From the NCBI GenBank assembly GCA_024741835.1, contig JAENRP010000170.1, positions 1-64,000 of the forward strand: 64,000 nucleotides of DNA. The letters run 5' to 3'. Origin of the DNA: Diplocarpon mali. Lineage: Eukaryota > Ascomycota > Leotiomycetes > Helotiales > Drepanopezizaceae. The translations under genes and the position numbers were made by a program. Positions 46,903-58,174 of this stretch are shown here, in pieces (the stretch's first letter is position 1; every line of letters begins with the position of its first letter). A model generated the notes under the pieces. That model saw nothing but the letters and a program-made list of their open reading frames with translations. It did not search any database and was not told the origin of the DNA.

Positions 46903-49877
46903 TTAGCTTCTTCGGTGGCGGGCCACGTTTCCTATGATAGCCCTGCGGACATCAGTTGCTGGGTGGGCTGTAGGTTCTGTATTGGACCTCTCCGGGCACT
47001 TTCGGCTCTTTCTGAATAGGACAGCACCTAGAACCTCGGAGAACTTCCAAATTTTTTCCATCTCCGAAGGCGAGCCAACATCGCCATCCTGGGAGATATT
47101 ATCGGGAAAACGGAAGGCGCCCATAATTATCCCAGAGTAACCGTCAGAAGCGATGGGAATCAGACGACCTGAATAGTATTCGCCTGCTTCGCGTTTTGCT
47201 GCAGGATCTGTCCAATGCTCCGCACGCTTTGATTGCAGGACTCTAAGAAGGCAAGCCGGGGATAGCACAAGAGGCTGGTTGAGACCATGTGCAACCAGAA
47301 TCTCGGTTCGGAGGCCATCCGGAGCCAACATCTCTTGATCAGACATGCCGGGTCGGGCTGGGGAGATAGTTACCGCGTAGACCATATCATAGCCCAGATT
47401 CTGCGCATTCACCTCGCACATGAAAGCAGCTTCGTCAGAAAAGCCTTCGATCATGTCGAGAAAGGGGGCAGGCGGGGCGGATGAAAAGGCAGAATGTCCA
47501 CCCATTCTCGAGGGCGACCCATGTTGGTTTTTTCCCTTGAAGCCCAGTTGCTGCGTAATTGAAATCTGTGCAGCAGGTCCAATCTCAGAGCTCATGTGGC
47601 CGACCCCCTTGTCCCTGCTGTTGACGATATTCGCTGCGAGCTGTCGTTGTTGTAAAGCGGTTGAACTGTTGTGCTCGAGGACCCTGGCATTTTCACTTCT
47701 ATTGATGCCTCCGGTATAACCATCGTAGAAGGGGTTGGTGGTAGGCATAGCCTGACGATAAGATTCAGCACTGCTATCACCGCCAATCATAAAGTCTTCC
47801 GCAGTCAGATCGAACTGTGGCTTGGTAGAAAGATCTTCTATAAAGGAGCGCGCTGGTGTATTGGGAGGATGTGGATGGAGAGATGTGATATCTGAGGATG
47901 AGAAAGGCCGAGGTGAGAAGCCTCTAAGGCCACTCAGATAGGAGCCATGGGTGAAAAGTTGTTTGCTTATAGAGGAAGTAGCCTTGAACCGCCCATCCTC
48001 CTTACTTGATTCTGGTGAGTTGGCATAGAAGTGGAGATTCGACTCGGCAGATGATGGCGGTGTTTGTTCGGAAGGCCCTGAGTGCACTTCCTGGGTTCCA
48101 GCGGTATGATACAATCTTGACTGGGGTCTTTGTGATACATTTGATTTATGGAAGCTGAGGGCAGATGGGACGAGCCCAGACCCCGATCCATCTAGACTCT
48201 GTGCTGACAAGGTTCTGAGAGAGTGGTTTGGAGAGATAAAGGTGTCTCTGTCTAGAAGGGGAGTCAAACGATAATGGTCAGTAAGTTCATCAACTTGATT
48301 TCTGAGATCTTCCATGACCAAGCAACTGAACTCTGCGAGCTCTCTACATTGTAAAGGGGTGAAAGACAGTCGTGGTTTCGATGAAAATATAGCAAAGACT
48401 CCCAGAACTTCACCACAAGGGGCCATCATAGGCGCACCAGCGAAGAACCGGATCTTGGGTCTGCCAGAAACCAGGGGGTTGTGCCGAAATCTCCAGTCCT
48501 TTCAAGGTTAGCTTTGTTTGATTGCAAGGAGCTACATCTCTTACCTCCTTAGTGTCTAACACCACAAGAACATCTTTGGAGAGAAGGCAGTGCGCCGCAA
48601 TGCTGTGAGTACGGGCTACATTTGGTTGGTTGTATCCATTCTCAGCTCTGAATACCTCATTCTCCTCATCAAAGAAGCTCAGCGACACGGACTTGGCTTC
48701 AAATTTAGTCATGGCAATTCTGATTAGCTCGGCTGAGTTATCTTGACCCCAGTGTGGCCATAGAATCTCGAAGTCTTCGCTCATTCCCAATCTTCGGGCC
48801 TCATTTGGTGGGTAGACTGAGGGTAGAAAATCGAATCTGTCCTTGAATGCCGGTGGCTTTGGAGGGTTGCTGAGGTTGAATTGGCCCTAACAAAAGGAAT
48901 GAGAAGTAAGTATTCGGCAAATTTCTAGAACAAACACAAGATCTCACCTTCGAATAGCTGGTCATGTAAGAGTCCCAGTGCTTATCCCATTTGCCATTAG
49001 GGCACAGATCCAAGATTACATCGTCAAGTTCGTGGAACTGAAATATATTGGCCTCTTCTTCGATGTCCTCTTCGGGTTTCTCCTCGGCATCGACGTTTTG
49101 ATCCCTCGCAACCTCTAATCTTGACCCTGGATCGTCTTCAGAACCCAAGCCGGTGCTCATAACCAATCCCATAACTGATTGCACCTTGGGGGATGCTAGA
49201 TCGTACTCGACAGCCTCCTCATCAAAGTGACCCTGCAGCCTTCTGGCTGCCTCACCTCTGTTTCGCGCAATAGTGATTGGAGAAATAGTGGCCTCAGAGT
49301 CCTCGATGCATTTGGGAGGTTTCAAACCAGTCTCTTTCCTGGCCTGCATTCGATGCTGAAGAGGCTTAAGGTAATGAGCGGGGTTTGGAGCATCGAAACT
49401 GCCATCTTCGACTTCTCTATCTTGCACAGCCTGACAGGAAACCATCTGGCCTTCTTTCTCAAGCGATCTCTTGCTAGATGACGCAGAAGATCTCGAAAAC
49501 ATCTTAGCCACTAGTCCACGCTTCTTGTTCTCTCTTCTGCTTAAACTCTGTGTGATAATCAGGGGGCTCGTTGAGCCTGCCTCCTCAAGCTTTGTAAAAT
49601 CTATACCCTGAGTAGACACAGATGATTCCTGACTTGTTGAAATTGTGGCCTCTAATCTTGCTAGATCAGTCGCATAAGGACCTGTTGGGCTTGTATGTTC
49701 AAAGAACTCAATGAGATCCTTAGTGATACCCCCAGTCTTTGCTTGTTCATCTCTAGCTTGCTTTCTGAATGACTTGGCGTGAATAATTTCAGTATCAGTT
49801 GGTTGGTTCAAGGTTGGTTGGTTCAAGCTCACGTCGAAGCTTTGGTCTCCATACCAGGAAACCAAGCTTGACTCCAT
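46903..49877 (-). CDS. GAF-domain-containing protein
   Basis: Large protein with one visible domain. Three exons on the minus strand (48948-49877, 48545-48886, 46903-48498) give 2868 nt, 955 residues. The junctions are ..MTSYSK|GQFNLSNPP.. and ..LDTKE|DWRFRHNP.., both GT-AG. Residues about 345-490 form a GAF-like domain (ELIRIAMTKFEAKSVSLSFFDE, HCLLSKDVLVVLDTKE, RFFAGAPMMAPCGEVLGVFAIF), the type of module found at the start of many fungal hybrid histidine kinases. No His-kinase, ATPase or receiver domain follows; the remaining ~450 residues are Ser-rich and low-complexity, with a short conserved-looking stretch (AFMCEVNAQNLGYDMVYAVTISPARPGM). It may bind a small ligand or act as a signalling scaffold; this is inference. 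Confidence 0.87.
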
Positions 49878-52800
49878 ATTAACGCGTCAGTAAGATCGCG
49901 CAAGATAGACAATGAGCTACAGGGACCATAGAAAGACTCGTTGTGTATATTGTAAGTAGAACGACTCAGTTTCTGGCCACCTGCTACAAAGAGATCTGAA
50001 GGGGAGATGTTAGCCGTGCATATACACACAGATGCAAAAAACCTCAGCTGGAAATTCCAAAAGATAAGTTGAGTTGCAAGCTGATCTCTGATCGAACTGT
50101 GTTATAGAGCTATAACAGCAACTTACCTCGGATTTCCGGCCTTAGTAGGAAGGAGTGTGGCGCGTCAATGTTTAAATCGTAGACAGATATTGTGTGAATC
50201 TGGGGCGTCGAATCGATTAACGCATTCAGATTAGAAAGAGCTGAGGTGGTGGTGATGAGGAGGAAAGGTGGGAGGGGAGGTGTTGAATTAGCAAAGTAGT
50301 GAGGTTGTGAAGGGGAGGTTGAAGGCGAGGTCGAAGGCGAGGCGAGGTTGCTTTTGACTGAAATATTTGTATGATATCACTTCCCTCCCCACTAGCGTGG
50401 TAGGAAGTTCTCGCGAAGAAACGAAAGGTGAATGAATCAGGGTATTGTATTGTATTGTATTGTACTGGATTGAATCGAACGAGAATGAAAAGTGAGAGAC
50501 AAAAGGCCCTATCACTGTTGGCAGTGTGGGCTAGAGGTCAGATGACTAGGCTGGTTTGAATTTCATATTGAGGTCGATAAGTAGGTAGCTTAGGTAAGTG
50601 TTGTTGGTAGAAGAGCGACAGAGGGGAGGGCAAGGGCAAGGGCAAGGGCAAGGGCAGGAGCAGGAACAAGAGTCGACGAGATGGGAAGGCATGCAGTAGC
50701 AGAAGAACAGCACAGGACAGGACAGGACAGGCCAGAAACCAGGACAGATAAACATGGCAAAGAGGGGAAGCAGTAACAAGAGAAAATCAAGTCAATACAC
50801 GACCAGAGCAGTACATGCAGAACTATAAACTAATAGTCTATCACTGACATACAGATATAAGAAAGACGACCCATCTCCCGTGTGACGCGACACGACACAA
50901 CACAACACGACACAACGCAACGAGATGCTACACAATGCAAAATGATGTGACGTTCCCTTACCTGCTCCCTTACCTGCTTGCCCTCTTTCTTACCACAGTG
51001 TGGATGTGCTGATAAGATGATGCCAGTACAGTTGACCGATGGGACTCATGTCCTGCAATGCATCATATCCCATTTCGTGAAGCCAGCCTGTATGTTATCA
51101 CCGCCCACAAGCACCCACAACTGCTCATCAGCGCTTCCAAGCCAAGCTGAGAGCAGCAATACACTTTGCAGCGACGCCTAGTAACATAATTCTCTTGGAA
51201 TATCATACATAGGATAGGAAAAGATGGGACGAGAGCAGGAGTCTGGCAGAAGCAAGCCTCCTTTCTCCCTCAACGATTATCATGAAGACTTGGCTTCACC
51301 CCTCAGCGGTTCCCTCCCTCGGCCAAACTGCTTCATGGCATCTCTCCTTCCAGGTTGACATACAGGGGACGAGAGAGGGAACCAAAAAGCCGGAAAGGAA
51401 TATATTGTGACGGCAACAGCGACAGCGGCGACGATGACGACGACGACCTAGCATCTAGGATGCAGAGCATTTGCTTCATGCACACAGCGTGCCGAGCCGA
51501 GCCGACTATCGACGGCCCAATGCAGTGCTGGTCCATCAGATAATATATCCTCAGGTACCTACTGTTTCGTCTCGCGTAACACGGTCGGGTAGTATATCAA
51601 GACCACGACCCGTCATCATTATGCTCTAGTCTCGACGGCTTTCCATCCTATGTTATCTCTCTTGACTCTGGTTATGTGAGGCAAGCATATGCCCTTGACA
51701 GGTTATCGTCTTTTGTATTTCTCGTTCTCGTTTTAGCAAGGCGGAAGAAGTAGCTGGTGCATTTTGTAATACAGTCGGGGCGTTCTTCTCTCTGGCCTGA
51801 CGACGTGATGTTGTGTTCTGTTATGTCTGCCTGGCTCGATCTCTGGATCTGGTTAGAGTCATCCAGAATGTGTCGTGCCGCCCTGATCGATTGGAGAGGG
51901 CTCGGAGGGGAGAACATTGTCCCTTTCTCTTCTCACTTCCAATACAATCTCCTGCCGGACAGTATATTATTCCTTGCTTGCGACATGCGAGCGAGCTTCT
52001 TTGCTGACGGGGGAAAACTCCGTGAAGTTTATTTTGGCAGATTGTTCTTATCGGCAAACGATGGAACCTTCGTCATATCATCCATCATCTGTGGGATTTT
52101 TCGAATCCGATATTAAACTCAGACGGGCCGTTGCGTACCTTTCCAGCCCGTGCTGCATACTTTACCACACGGCTGGCTCTACCGCGTCCTGGAAGCATCA
52201 GCTGGACCTCAAGGCCCGTCGATACGAGCCTCTCGGACCCTTAGCTTATGCTGTGACCGGATCCGTCCTGGGACATTAATACGTTCAACCCAAGTCGCCG
52301 ATTCTAAGAGCCCGGTAGACCAATCGTCCGGACGAGAACCCTGCAGCAGGCTGTCAGACCCCGTGTCCCACATCGAGAGCCCCCCTTCACTGACAGAGTC
52401 ATTGATCCGGGGCGAGGCTCATAGACATACTCGAAAGAGGACATACCTTCTTGATTGTATGCATATATCAAGCAGACGGGCCATGCAAGCGGCCATCAAG
52501 AACAAACACTGCGACTTGGAAAGTTTTAGTACGGGCGGGCTACGATTCCGTGTAATTGAACTTACCAAATGTCCACCGAACAAGGTTGGAGTCTGCACCG
52601 ATCCGCCCGCCCGTTCCCTGAAAGACTAACTTTCTTGACATCACAGCCGTCTCCCGTTCTGGGGTGTCACCATCGGGGACATAGGCCACGGGCTCGCGAA
52701 TCTCCCAGGTTGAACCGCGAGACTGCTGCCCTGATGATGGGCACGAGGATATCGTCCGAATGACAAAGGGGCCTGTCTAGAACCCCCCGTTTGCTTTACA

Positions 52801-53437
52801 GGCAGAGATTTACGGACTTATTTATAGGCCTTTCTGCATGGTGCCATTCGGGTAAGATGACTCTATCTCTCTTCAATATCTTCCCTTCTCACATTCTCTC
52901 ACTGAAAGTTGTGTTTCTGCATCCATCACCCCGCAAATCCACCCTATGAAGTCAAGTCCCTCATATTCTCAAGAGGCTCCTCATCTGTCTCAAGCAAGTC
53001 CCACGATGTGACTTCCTATTACACAAGCCTCGACCTCCTCTCATGTCCTTCAGACGGATGTCCTCTTTCCCTCCAGCTTCAAGAGCCCCCCCGAGCCCAA
53101 TACAGGTGAAAAGCATTTGGGTCAAAATTGAGTGGGTTGCACCTGAGCAATATTTTTTTCTTGATTTCCAGACAACCAACCCAGCATCAAATTGTAGCTG
53201 GCTCTATCCGAAGCGCTGCACGCCATTATAGATTCAAAAGACATGTACTGCTGCATCCCAAGCGCAGGCCTCCAACAAGCAACAAAGACATAAAACACCT
53301 TAGCGGGAAGAAAATTATCGAGAAGGAACTTCCAACTGCAACTCATCCTCTATAACATAATTCTTTTGCTCTGTACAAGGTCCAGGCCAAGCCTCCCATC
53401 TAGTTCTATACATTCTCATCCGAGCACGTAAGCATCC
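49878..53437. other. Long intergenic region with short tandem repeats
   Basis: 3.6 kb upstream of the GAF-domain gene and downstream of the phosphatase gene. Holds a (TATTG)n array at 50442-50464, a (GGGCAA)n array at about 50627-50656, a (ACAC[G/A]ACAC)-type stretch at about 50886-50920 and a (GACGAC)-type stretch near 51430-51448. Open frames up to 159 codons (52150-52629 plus) have no recognisable motif. The length suggests a long 5' regulatory or leader region for the GAF gene. Confidence 0.5.
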
Positions 53438-54688
53438 TCACTTCCCCTCCTCGCAAACTATTGCTACGACAACGCAAATATCGTCAACTTTTCCGCCCCT
53501 CCAGTTCTCGTGCGGGTAGTATTTCTGTACTTCCCTCGCAAACGGTCCATCAACCCGCGTATTCAGACTCGCAGCCTTCGCCTCTGCCGTAATCCCTGCT
53601 GCCAGATAGCTCTGAAGATTTGGCACATCTTCCGGGCCAGCATCTCCATCATCCGTTGTAATAAAATCGCGCAGAGTCTTCCCAACACTGACGCCTGCCC
53701 GCGTATGTTCCCAAGCCTTGGCATCAAGCATCACCTTGGAAACCATCTTCAGCATATCCTGACTTGACAAATTGTCCCACACGCCATCACTAGCAAACAC
53801 CAGGACGTCTCCATGCCTTAGCTGGTGCTGGGAAACATCAGCGTCCTTTGGGAAATCACACAGCTGTTCCCCTCCAAAAGCCGCTGCTTGCGCCATGACC
53901 TTCTCAGGTATGATCGAGAGCTGGAACGGCGTGTTGAAAGCGTGCGTCTGCGGCTCCGAGTAACTGCGGATAGCATTCAGCCTCAACTGCACGAAGCCGG
54001 AGTCGCCCAAATTCGCAACTTCGAGTGAGCCGTCTCCTCTCGCGACTGCCACGCACGCCGTGCTCCCGCCAGCCAGGACCGTGTCGTCTCTGCAGATATC
54101 CTCGAAGCCCCTCTGCATCAGGCTCCTGGCACTGAGGGTCGGGCTCTGTTCCTCGGGCTTGTGTGTGTATGCTGCATGTGCCATATAATCACAGATTCCA
54201 TGGGCGAAGTCGGCCGGATCTACCCCCGAATCCACCCATCCTCCCACCCCATCTACGACGCCCAGTGCTACATCCGCGCTGTCGCCAATACGGCTTACGA
54301 AGAAGGCATCCTGCCCGCTATCGGGTCGTGTCCGCTTGTCCTTCCGTCGCGCGCGGATGCGGTTGTAGGGGTTGAAGCTGAAGACGTTGGTGTCGGGATT
54401 GTAGTGGTGGTCTTTGGCTGTGAAAGAGGCTGCAATGCCGTATGTGAATTTAGGGCTTGAAAGAGCTACCCGCGTGGTATGGAAGAATCGAGAGGGTACA
54501 TGTATGGAGAATAGAGGTTGCCTGAGATTCGGATTTCGATTGGACTGTTGTAAAGGTCTTGTTGAGAATTGCTGCATGCGATTACATGAAGGGGTGGCCG
54601 AAGATATAACGCCACGGCGATTGACTGCTCTGGTAAGTGTAAGGCCGGTCCTACATGCTGCAACAGCAAATCTTGGGAGAGGAGCCAT
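53438..54688 (-). CDS. Mitochondrial PP2C-type protein phosphatase, PTC7-like
   Basis: Mn/Mg-dependent Ser/Thr phosphatase of the PTC7/Azr1 type; in yeast, Ptc7 is mitochondrial and activates coenzyme Q synthesis. Single exon, 416 residues from ATG 54688. Residues 1-75 are Arg/Ser/Thr-rich with few acids and end FFHTTRVALSS, a mitochondrial presequence with a typical cleavage-like region. PP2C metal and catalytic motifs are present: SGQDAFFV, VVDGVGGW (about 145-152), TACVAVA, NLGDSG, LVFASDGVWDN and a closing GKVDDICVVVA with the last metal-binding Asp. An in-frame GTG six bases upstream is not needed. Confidence 0.93.
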   Translation of the reverse strand: MAPLPRFAVAACRTGLTLTRAVNRRGVISSATPSCNRMQQFSTRPLQQSNRNPNLRQPLFSIHVPSRFFHTTRVALSSPKFTYGIAASFTAKDHHYNPDTNVFSFNPYNRIRARRKDKRTRPDSGQDAFFVSRIGDSADVALGVVDGVGGWVDSGVDPADFAHGICDYMAHAAYTHKPEEQSPTLSARSLMQRGFEDICRDDTVLAGGSTACVAVARGDGSLEVANLGDSGFVQLRLNAIRSYSEPQTHAFNTPFQLSIIPEKVMAQAAAFGGEQLCDFPKDADVSQHQLRHGDVLVFASDGVWDNLSSQDMLKMVSKVMLDAKAWEHTRAGVSVGKTLRDFITTDDGDAGPEDVPNLQSYLAAGITAEAKAASLNTRVDGPFAREVQKYYPHENWRGGKVDDICVVVAIVCEEGK

Positions 54689-54987
54689 GGCCACGGCTCT
54701 CTTGAGAAAAAGGCGAAGCCCAAAGGCTCGCTGGGGAAGTTGGAGGCCGGATCAGAGCGCCACTGCCATGATACCCAGAAGAAATTGCGAATTGGTATGC
54801 GATACAGCGAAGAAGCGATCGGTTTATGCGTATGGTGTGCTGTTCCAGCGATCTGGTTGATCAGCTGGAGACGGGCGGAAACAGACTTTGCGGAATCGTT
54901 ATCTGCATCCCTGTGCGGTCCAGTTCCGAGACCAATATCGGCTTCCACCTCTCTTAGCCTTGTCAGCCTTGCTCTTCTCGTGCTAAC
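54689..54987. other. Promoter region of the PP2C gene
   Basis: Upstream region of the phosphatase gene. An overlapping frame on the minus strand (54466-55032) is a shadow of the PP2C reading. Confidence 0.5.
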
Positions 54988-55099
54988 CGCTTCGTCGCAG
55001 GCCAAACAAACACCACATTGGCTTATCTTCATGGGTGCTTGAAAGTAAAAATTTGCAGGGTTGAATATCGTGGGTGTTCGTTCAGCCTGCGACGAAGTG
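54988..55099. mobile_element. Small TIR element, family B copy 3 (112 bp)
   Basis: Left CTTCGTCGCAGGCCAAACAA (from 54990) and right, reverse-complemented, CTTCGTCGCAGGCTGAACGA, with ACACC following in both: about 25 bp of inverted repeat, the best preserved of family B. It sits in the promoter region of the PP2C gene, about 300 bp upstream of its start codon. Confidence 0.8.
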
Positions 55100-55938
55100 T
55101 TTTTGTTTGTAGATTTGCTCCATAGTCCACTAGTTTCATTGATCTAACAAGCGCACAGATTGTCTGTACTTCAATTCAGTCAGCTATTTCCACTATTAAT
55201 GGCAGAATGGAATCTTGGATCTCGTAGAAAATGAGTATAGTATAAATATACAGGAAACGTCAGCCAGAAATCCTTCGATAATCAAAATGAGGGCGACATT
55301 GTCAACTTCATCTGAAGGCTCATTCAAGCCAGGCCTGGTCTAGGTCAGAGAGGCTCTTGGAATACTTGCTAAACGACTAGGGTGTACAGATCTGCCCAAG
55401 TTCGATTCCAAGGCTGAAGAAGAAGAGGGGCGTTGCGTATGAGCAGACGAACAAGTTCAGTGAGAAGGCGAAGCTTGTGTCTGCAGATCCGGATAGGTGG
55501 GTCACACCTCTGTTATCCCAGGACAGTGCTGCGGCAGATTTTTCCGCAGATTCTTGTGCGGCGTCGCAGGCCGTTTTCCCAACCTCTGGATCTTACGAGC
55601 CACCTCTGAAGCTCCAACAGGCTATTGTGAATCCCATCTACCAAAGTTCACTTGCGTAGCCTCTTATAGACCTCCAGCATGAAGTCAGAGAAGTTTGTCT
55701 GGCGGCTTGGGGCCCTTCCATGATTTTATCGCTCGCTGGGGTATGACTACACAGAGATATCCCTCCTTGTACTCGACATTTGGACCGAGAAAGTAGAAAT
55801 GTACTGTCAAAAACGATTTTCCCTCGCTTCCCACAGGTATATTATGCTCAGCAGCCGCACCTTATAAGGGTGTCCTGTAACCACGCAGCTCGTTGTAAAG
55901 CATCATGCTCTCGATGATTGTATGCGATATCCCGAACC
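55100..55938. other. Intergenic between family B element and JAC1
   Basis: About 840 bp, no gene or RNA recognised. A GTTCGATTCC string at about 55399 looks like a tRNA B box but has no matching arms. Confidence 0.5.
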
Positions 55939-56706
55939 CTAGTGTACAAGGACAATTGGTTTCCCCTTCTCCCACCCATCCAAACTCTCTTTAATATTAA
56001 TCCAATATCTCATCTTCACAGCCTCTCCCTTCGCCAGCTCCATATTATCATCCCTGAAAGCCCTATTCAGCACCTGCTCACTTTCTCCAATCCGCTTGTC
56101 ATTGATCGTCTTCAACCCATCGAGTTCCGCTTCGTCATTCGCATTCTCAATCTCCTCCCTCGTATCCAGGACTTCCATCAACAGTTCCGGATCCTCAACC
56201 TTCGCCGTCTCATCCTCTACCACGTCAATGCCCCTCAGACTCAATAGATACTGTGCCCTGGATAATGGATTCTGTAATGTCTTGTACGCCTCATTGATTC
56301 GTGCCGACGTAGCCTCTGCGCGGTTTTTCAGATGCTGAGGATGTCGGTCGGGATGCGCCACCGACTGTAATTGTAGAAACTCTCTGCGCAGCTCGCGTAC
56401 ATCGATATTGAAAGATCCTTTCGGCGGAGGCCCGGAGGCAAGTGTCTTTGGGAAGAACTCGTAGTGTGTCTGCGGAAGAGGGTTTGGTTTTATTACATCG
56501 CCTGAGGCTGGTCGGCGAGAGCTCGCAGAAGAGGTCTGCCAGCGCCGTTGGGTATCTGTCTGGAGCTTTGCTACAGCTATTATTCTGTTGTACGGTCCAC
56601 ATATCTGGAGTGAGGGCTGCGACATTTTTACAGGAGATGTGGTGATGCTGTGACAGAGAGGCGCCTCGCACGCAAGCTGGCGGCGCATGAAACGTGACGG
56701 GCGCAT
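55939..56706 (-). CDS. jac1: Mitochondrial iron-sulfur co-chaperone Jac1/HscB
   Basis: J-protein that binds the scaffold Isu1 and stimulates the Hsp70 Ssq1 during iron-sulfur cluster transfer in the mitochondrial matrix. Single exon, 255 residues from ATG 56706; an in-frame TTG further upstream is ignored. The first ~60 residues are basic and Ser/Thr-rich with no acidic run (presequence). The J domain starts at about residue 80 (THYEFFPKTL) with the invariant HPD at 118-120, then ARINEAYKTLQNPLSRAQYLLSL. The HSCB carboxyl domain follows (VEDPELLMEVLDTREEIENA). The order and length fit the family. Confidence 0.94.
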   Translation of the reverse strand: MRPSRFMRRQLACEAPLCHSITTSPVKMSQPSLQICGPYNRIIAVAKLQTDTQRRWQTSSASSRRPASGDVIKPNPLPQTHYEFFPKTLASGPPPKGSFNIDVRELRREFLQLQSVAHPDRHPQHLKNRAEATSARINEAYKTLQNPLSRAQYLLSLRGIDVVEDETAKVEDPELLMEVLDTREEIENANDEAELDGLKTINDKRIGESEQVLNRAFRDDNMELAKGEAVKMRYWINIKESLDGWEKGKPIVLVH

Positions 56707-57428
56707 GCTAAAATAGACCTGGCTATATGAAGCAACCAAGTGTTAGTGACGGAGAGAGATTTTAATGCCCAAATATGGGCTGATGTCGAGGCGCTGAGGA
56801 TGTGATGATGCCCGTGGCCCTTGCTGTCCAGAGAAGGTAGACTTGTGAATGATGCTAGTGGATGTCGAATATGACGTCGGCAAGCCGGGTGGCGCGACAG
56901 GGGTCCGAACATAGACACTGTTTGCATTATGCGAATTGCCCGCTTCTTTCCTTGCTGCAGGCTCTCGGGTCGCGCATGTGATGAATCGATATATCTAGTT
57001 TTCTGGCATCCTAATCGTTCTAATAGTCTGAAATCAGCTCAACGCTTGTGGAAAGCATAGTTCGTATCAGAGTATGATTTCGATGCCCTGGCTCATCGGT
57101 AGTGATTCCACAACACTGCAGAGTAAATACAATCTTTTCAATTGGCCTGTCTAGCAGTGCTTCTCACACCTCTTACTTACTGTTCTTATCTCTTTGTTGA
57201 CAAGTAAGAATCCTTCGCTAACACATCATAATCGTGCTCGCTTAGCCCACCTTGATTCTCTGAAGGCTAGTCTTTGGCTCGTTCTACTGTACATGACATG
57301 CATAGTAACGATAGAAGGATTTGAAACTTTAACGAGCTCCCTCAAAAACATAAGTGAGTTCTACTCACCTTGGACTAGCTAGGTATTTGATACAAGCTGA
57401 GCCAAGCGGCCCTAGAAGACAAAAGCAA
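56707..57428. other. Promoter region of JAC1, nothing else recognised
   Basis: About 720 bp upstream of JAC1. Short frames only. Confidence 0.5.
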
Positions 57429-57660
57429 TCAGACCAACATACGCTTCATCCATGCCAACGTCGTCTGCAAAGCCGGGTCGCTGATCCTTGCGGTACGTCG
57501 AATCCATGCCAGCCCCCGGGCCACACGTGCAGCTCTGCCTGCCCAGTATGCTTCCACATCTAGGTAACAAACTCCACATCCTCGTCTCTTAACAAAGCTG
57601 CCGGTCCGAGATCTATCCAAGTTGGCGGCAACCCAGTGCCAAACCATGGGTACCTTGTAA
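57429..57660 (-). pseudogene. Relic of an alpha/beta-hydrolase (esterase) C-terminus
   Basis: In one minus-strand frame the segment reads GLPPTWIDLGPAALLRDEDV, then EFVT, a TAG stop, MWKHTGQAELHVWPGGWHGFDV, after which the frame is lost. This is the carboxyl end of an HSL-type alpha/beta-hydrolase (hydrolase fold 3): the catalytic Asp lies in the LLRDED region and the catalytic His in GGWHGFD. The amino-terminal part with the GDSAG nucleophile is not found upstream. The block 57661-58063 on the same strand has open frames (for example around LLHNAMQASGAV) that may be further decayed coding sequence, but I do not recognise them. Confidence 0.6.
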
Positions 57661-58174
57661 ATCGAAACACAGAATATTGATTCATCCCCTATCATCTCTC
57701 CACTGTTTAGGTAACCAGGGCTCACAGTATTTCTCATAGTCTTGTAGTATCATGTGACTAAAGATATCGACTCCGAGGCGGATACACCCAGGACACGAGT
57801 GCGGAAAGAGCCCCACCTTATCGGACAGCTCCAGAAGCTTGCATCGCATTGTGCAATAACGGACCAAAATATTCGATAAATTCATTTCCCATTCTCCACG
57901 TCGAGTGTTGGATCCCAAACACTACAATCGCATCGGCTTCTCTCCAACGCTCAAGACCTGCAATTGAGACTGCCGGCCAAGGTGCTGCGTCTGTCCAACG
58001 CACTCTCTTCAGACGGTTCTTATCCCCGGGATTTCCCCCCACATTCTCGGCCGCACCAGTCAAACGTCAGACGACTTCCTATCAGAAAATTACTCCCGTG
58101 CCAAACGCCAGGGAGCGAACTACTGCACTACGACTTCGACGAGTCCTCACTATCTTGCCTCCTCCGTCACCAGA
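57661..58174. other. Upstream region of IDP1 with unassigned minus-strand frames
   Basis: The ~110 bp before 58175 must hold the IDP1 core promoter. Minus-strand frames at 57682-57918 and 57818-58063 overlap one another in different frames; one may be a remnant related to the hydrolase relic, but neither resembles a known protein. Confidence 0.4.

Noticed and set aside
55390..55415. tRNA B-box-like GTTCGATTCC
   Set aside because: The flanking bases cannot form a T stem and no A box or acceptor stem is found.
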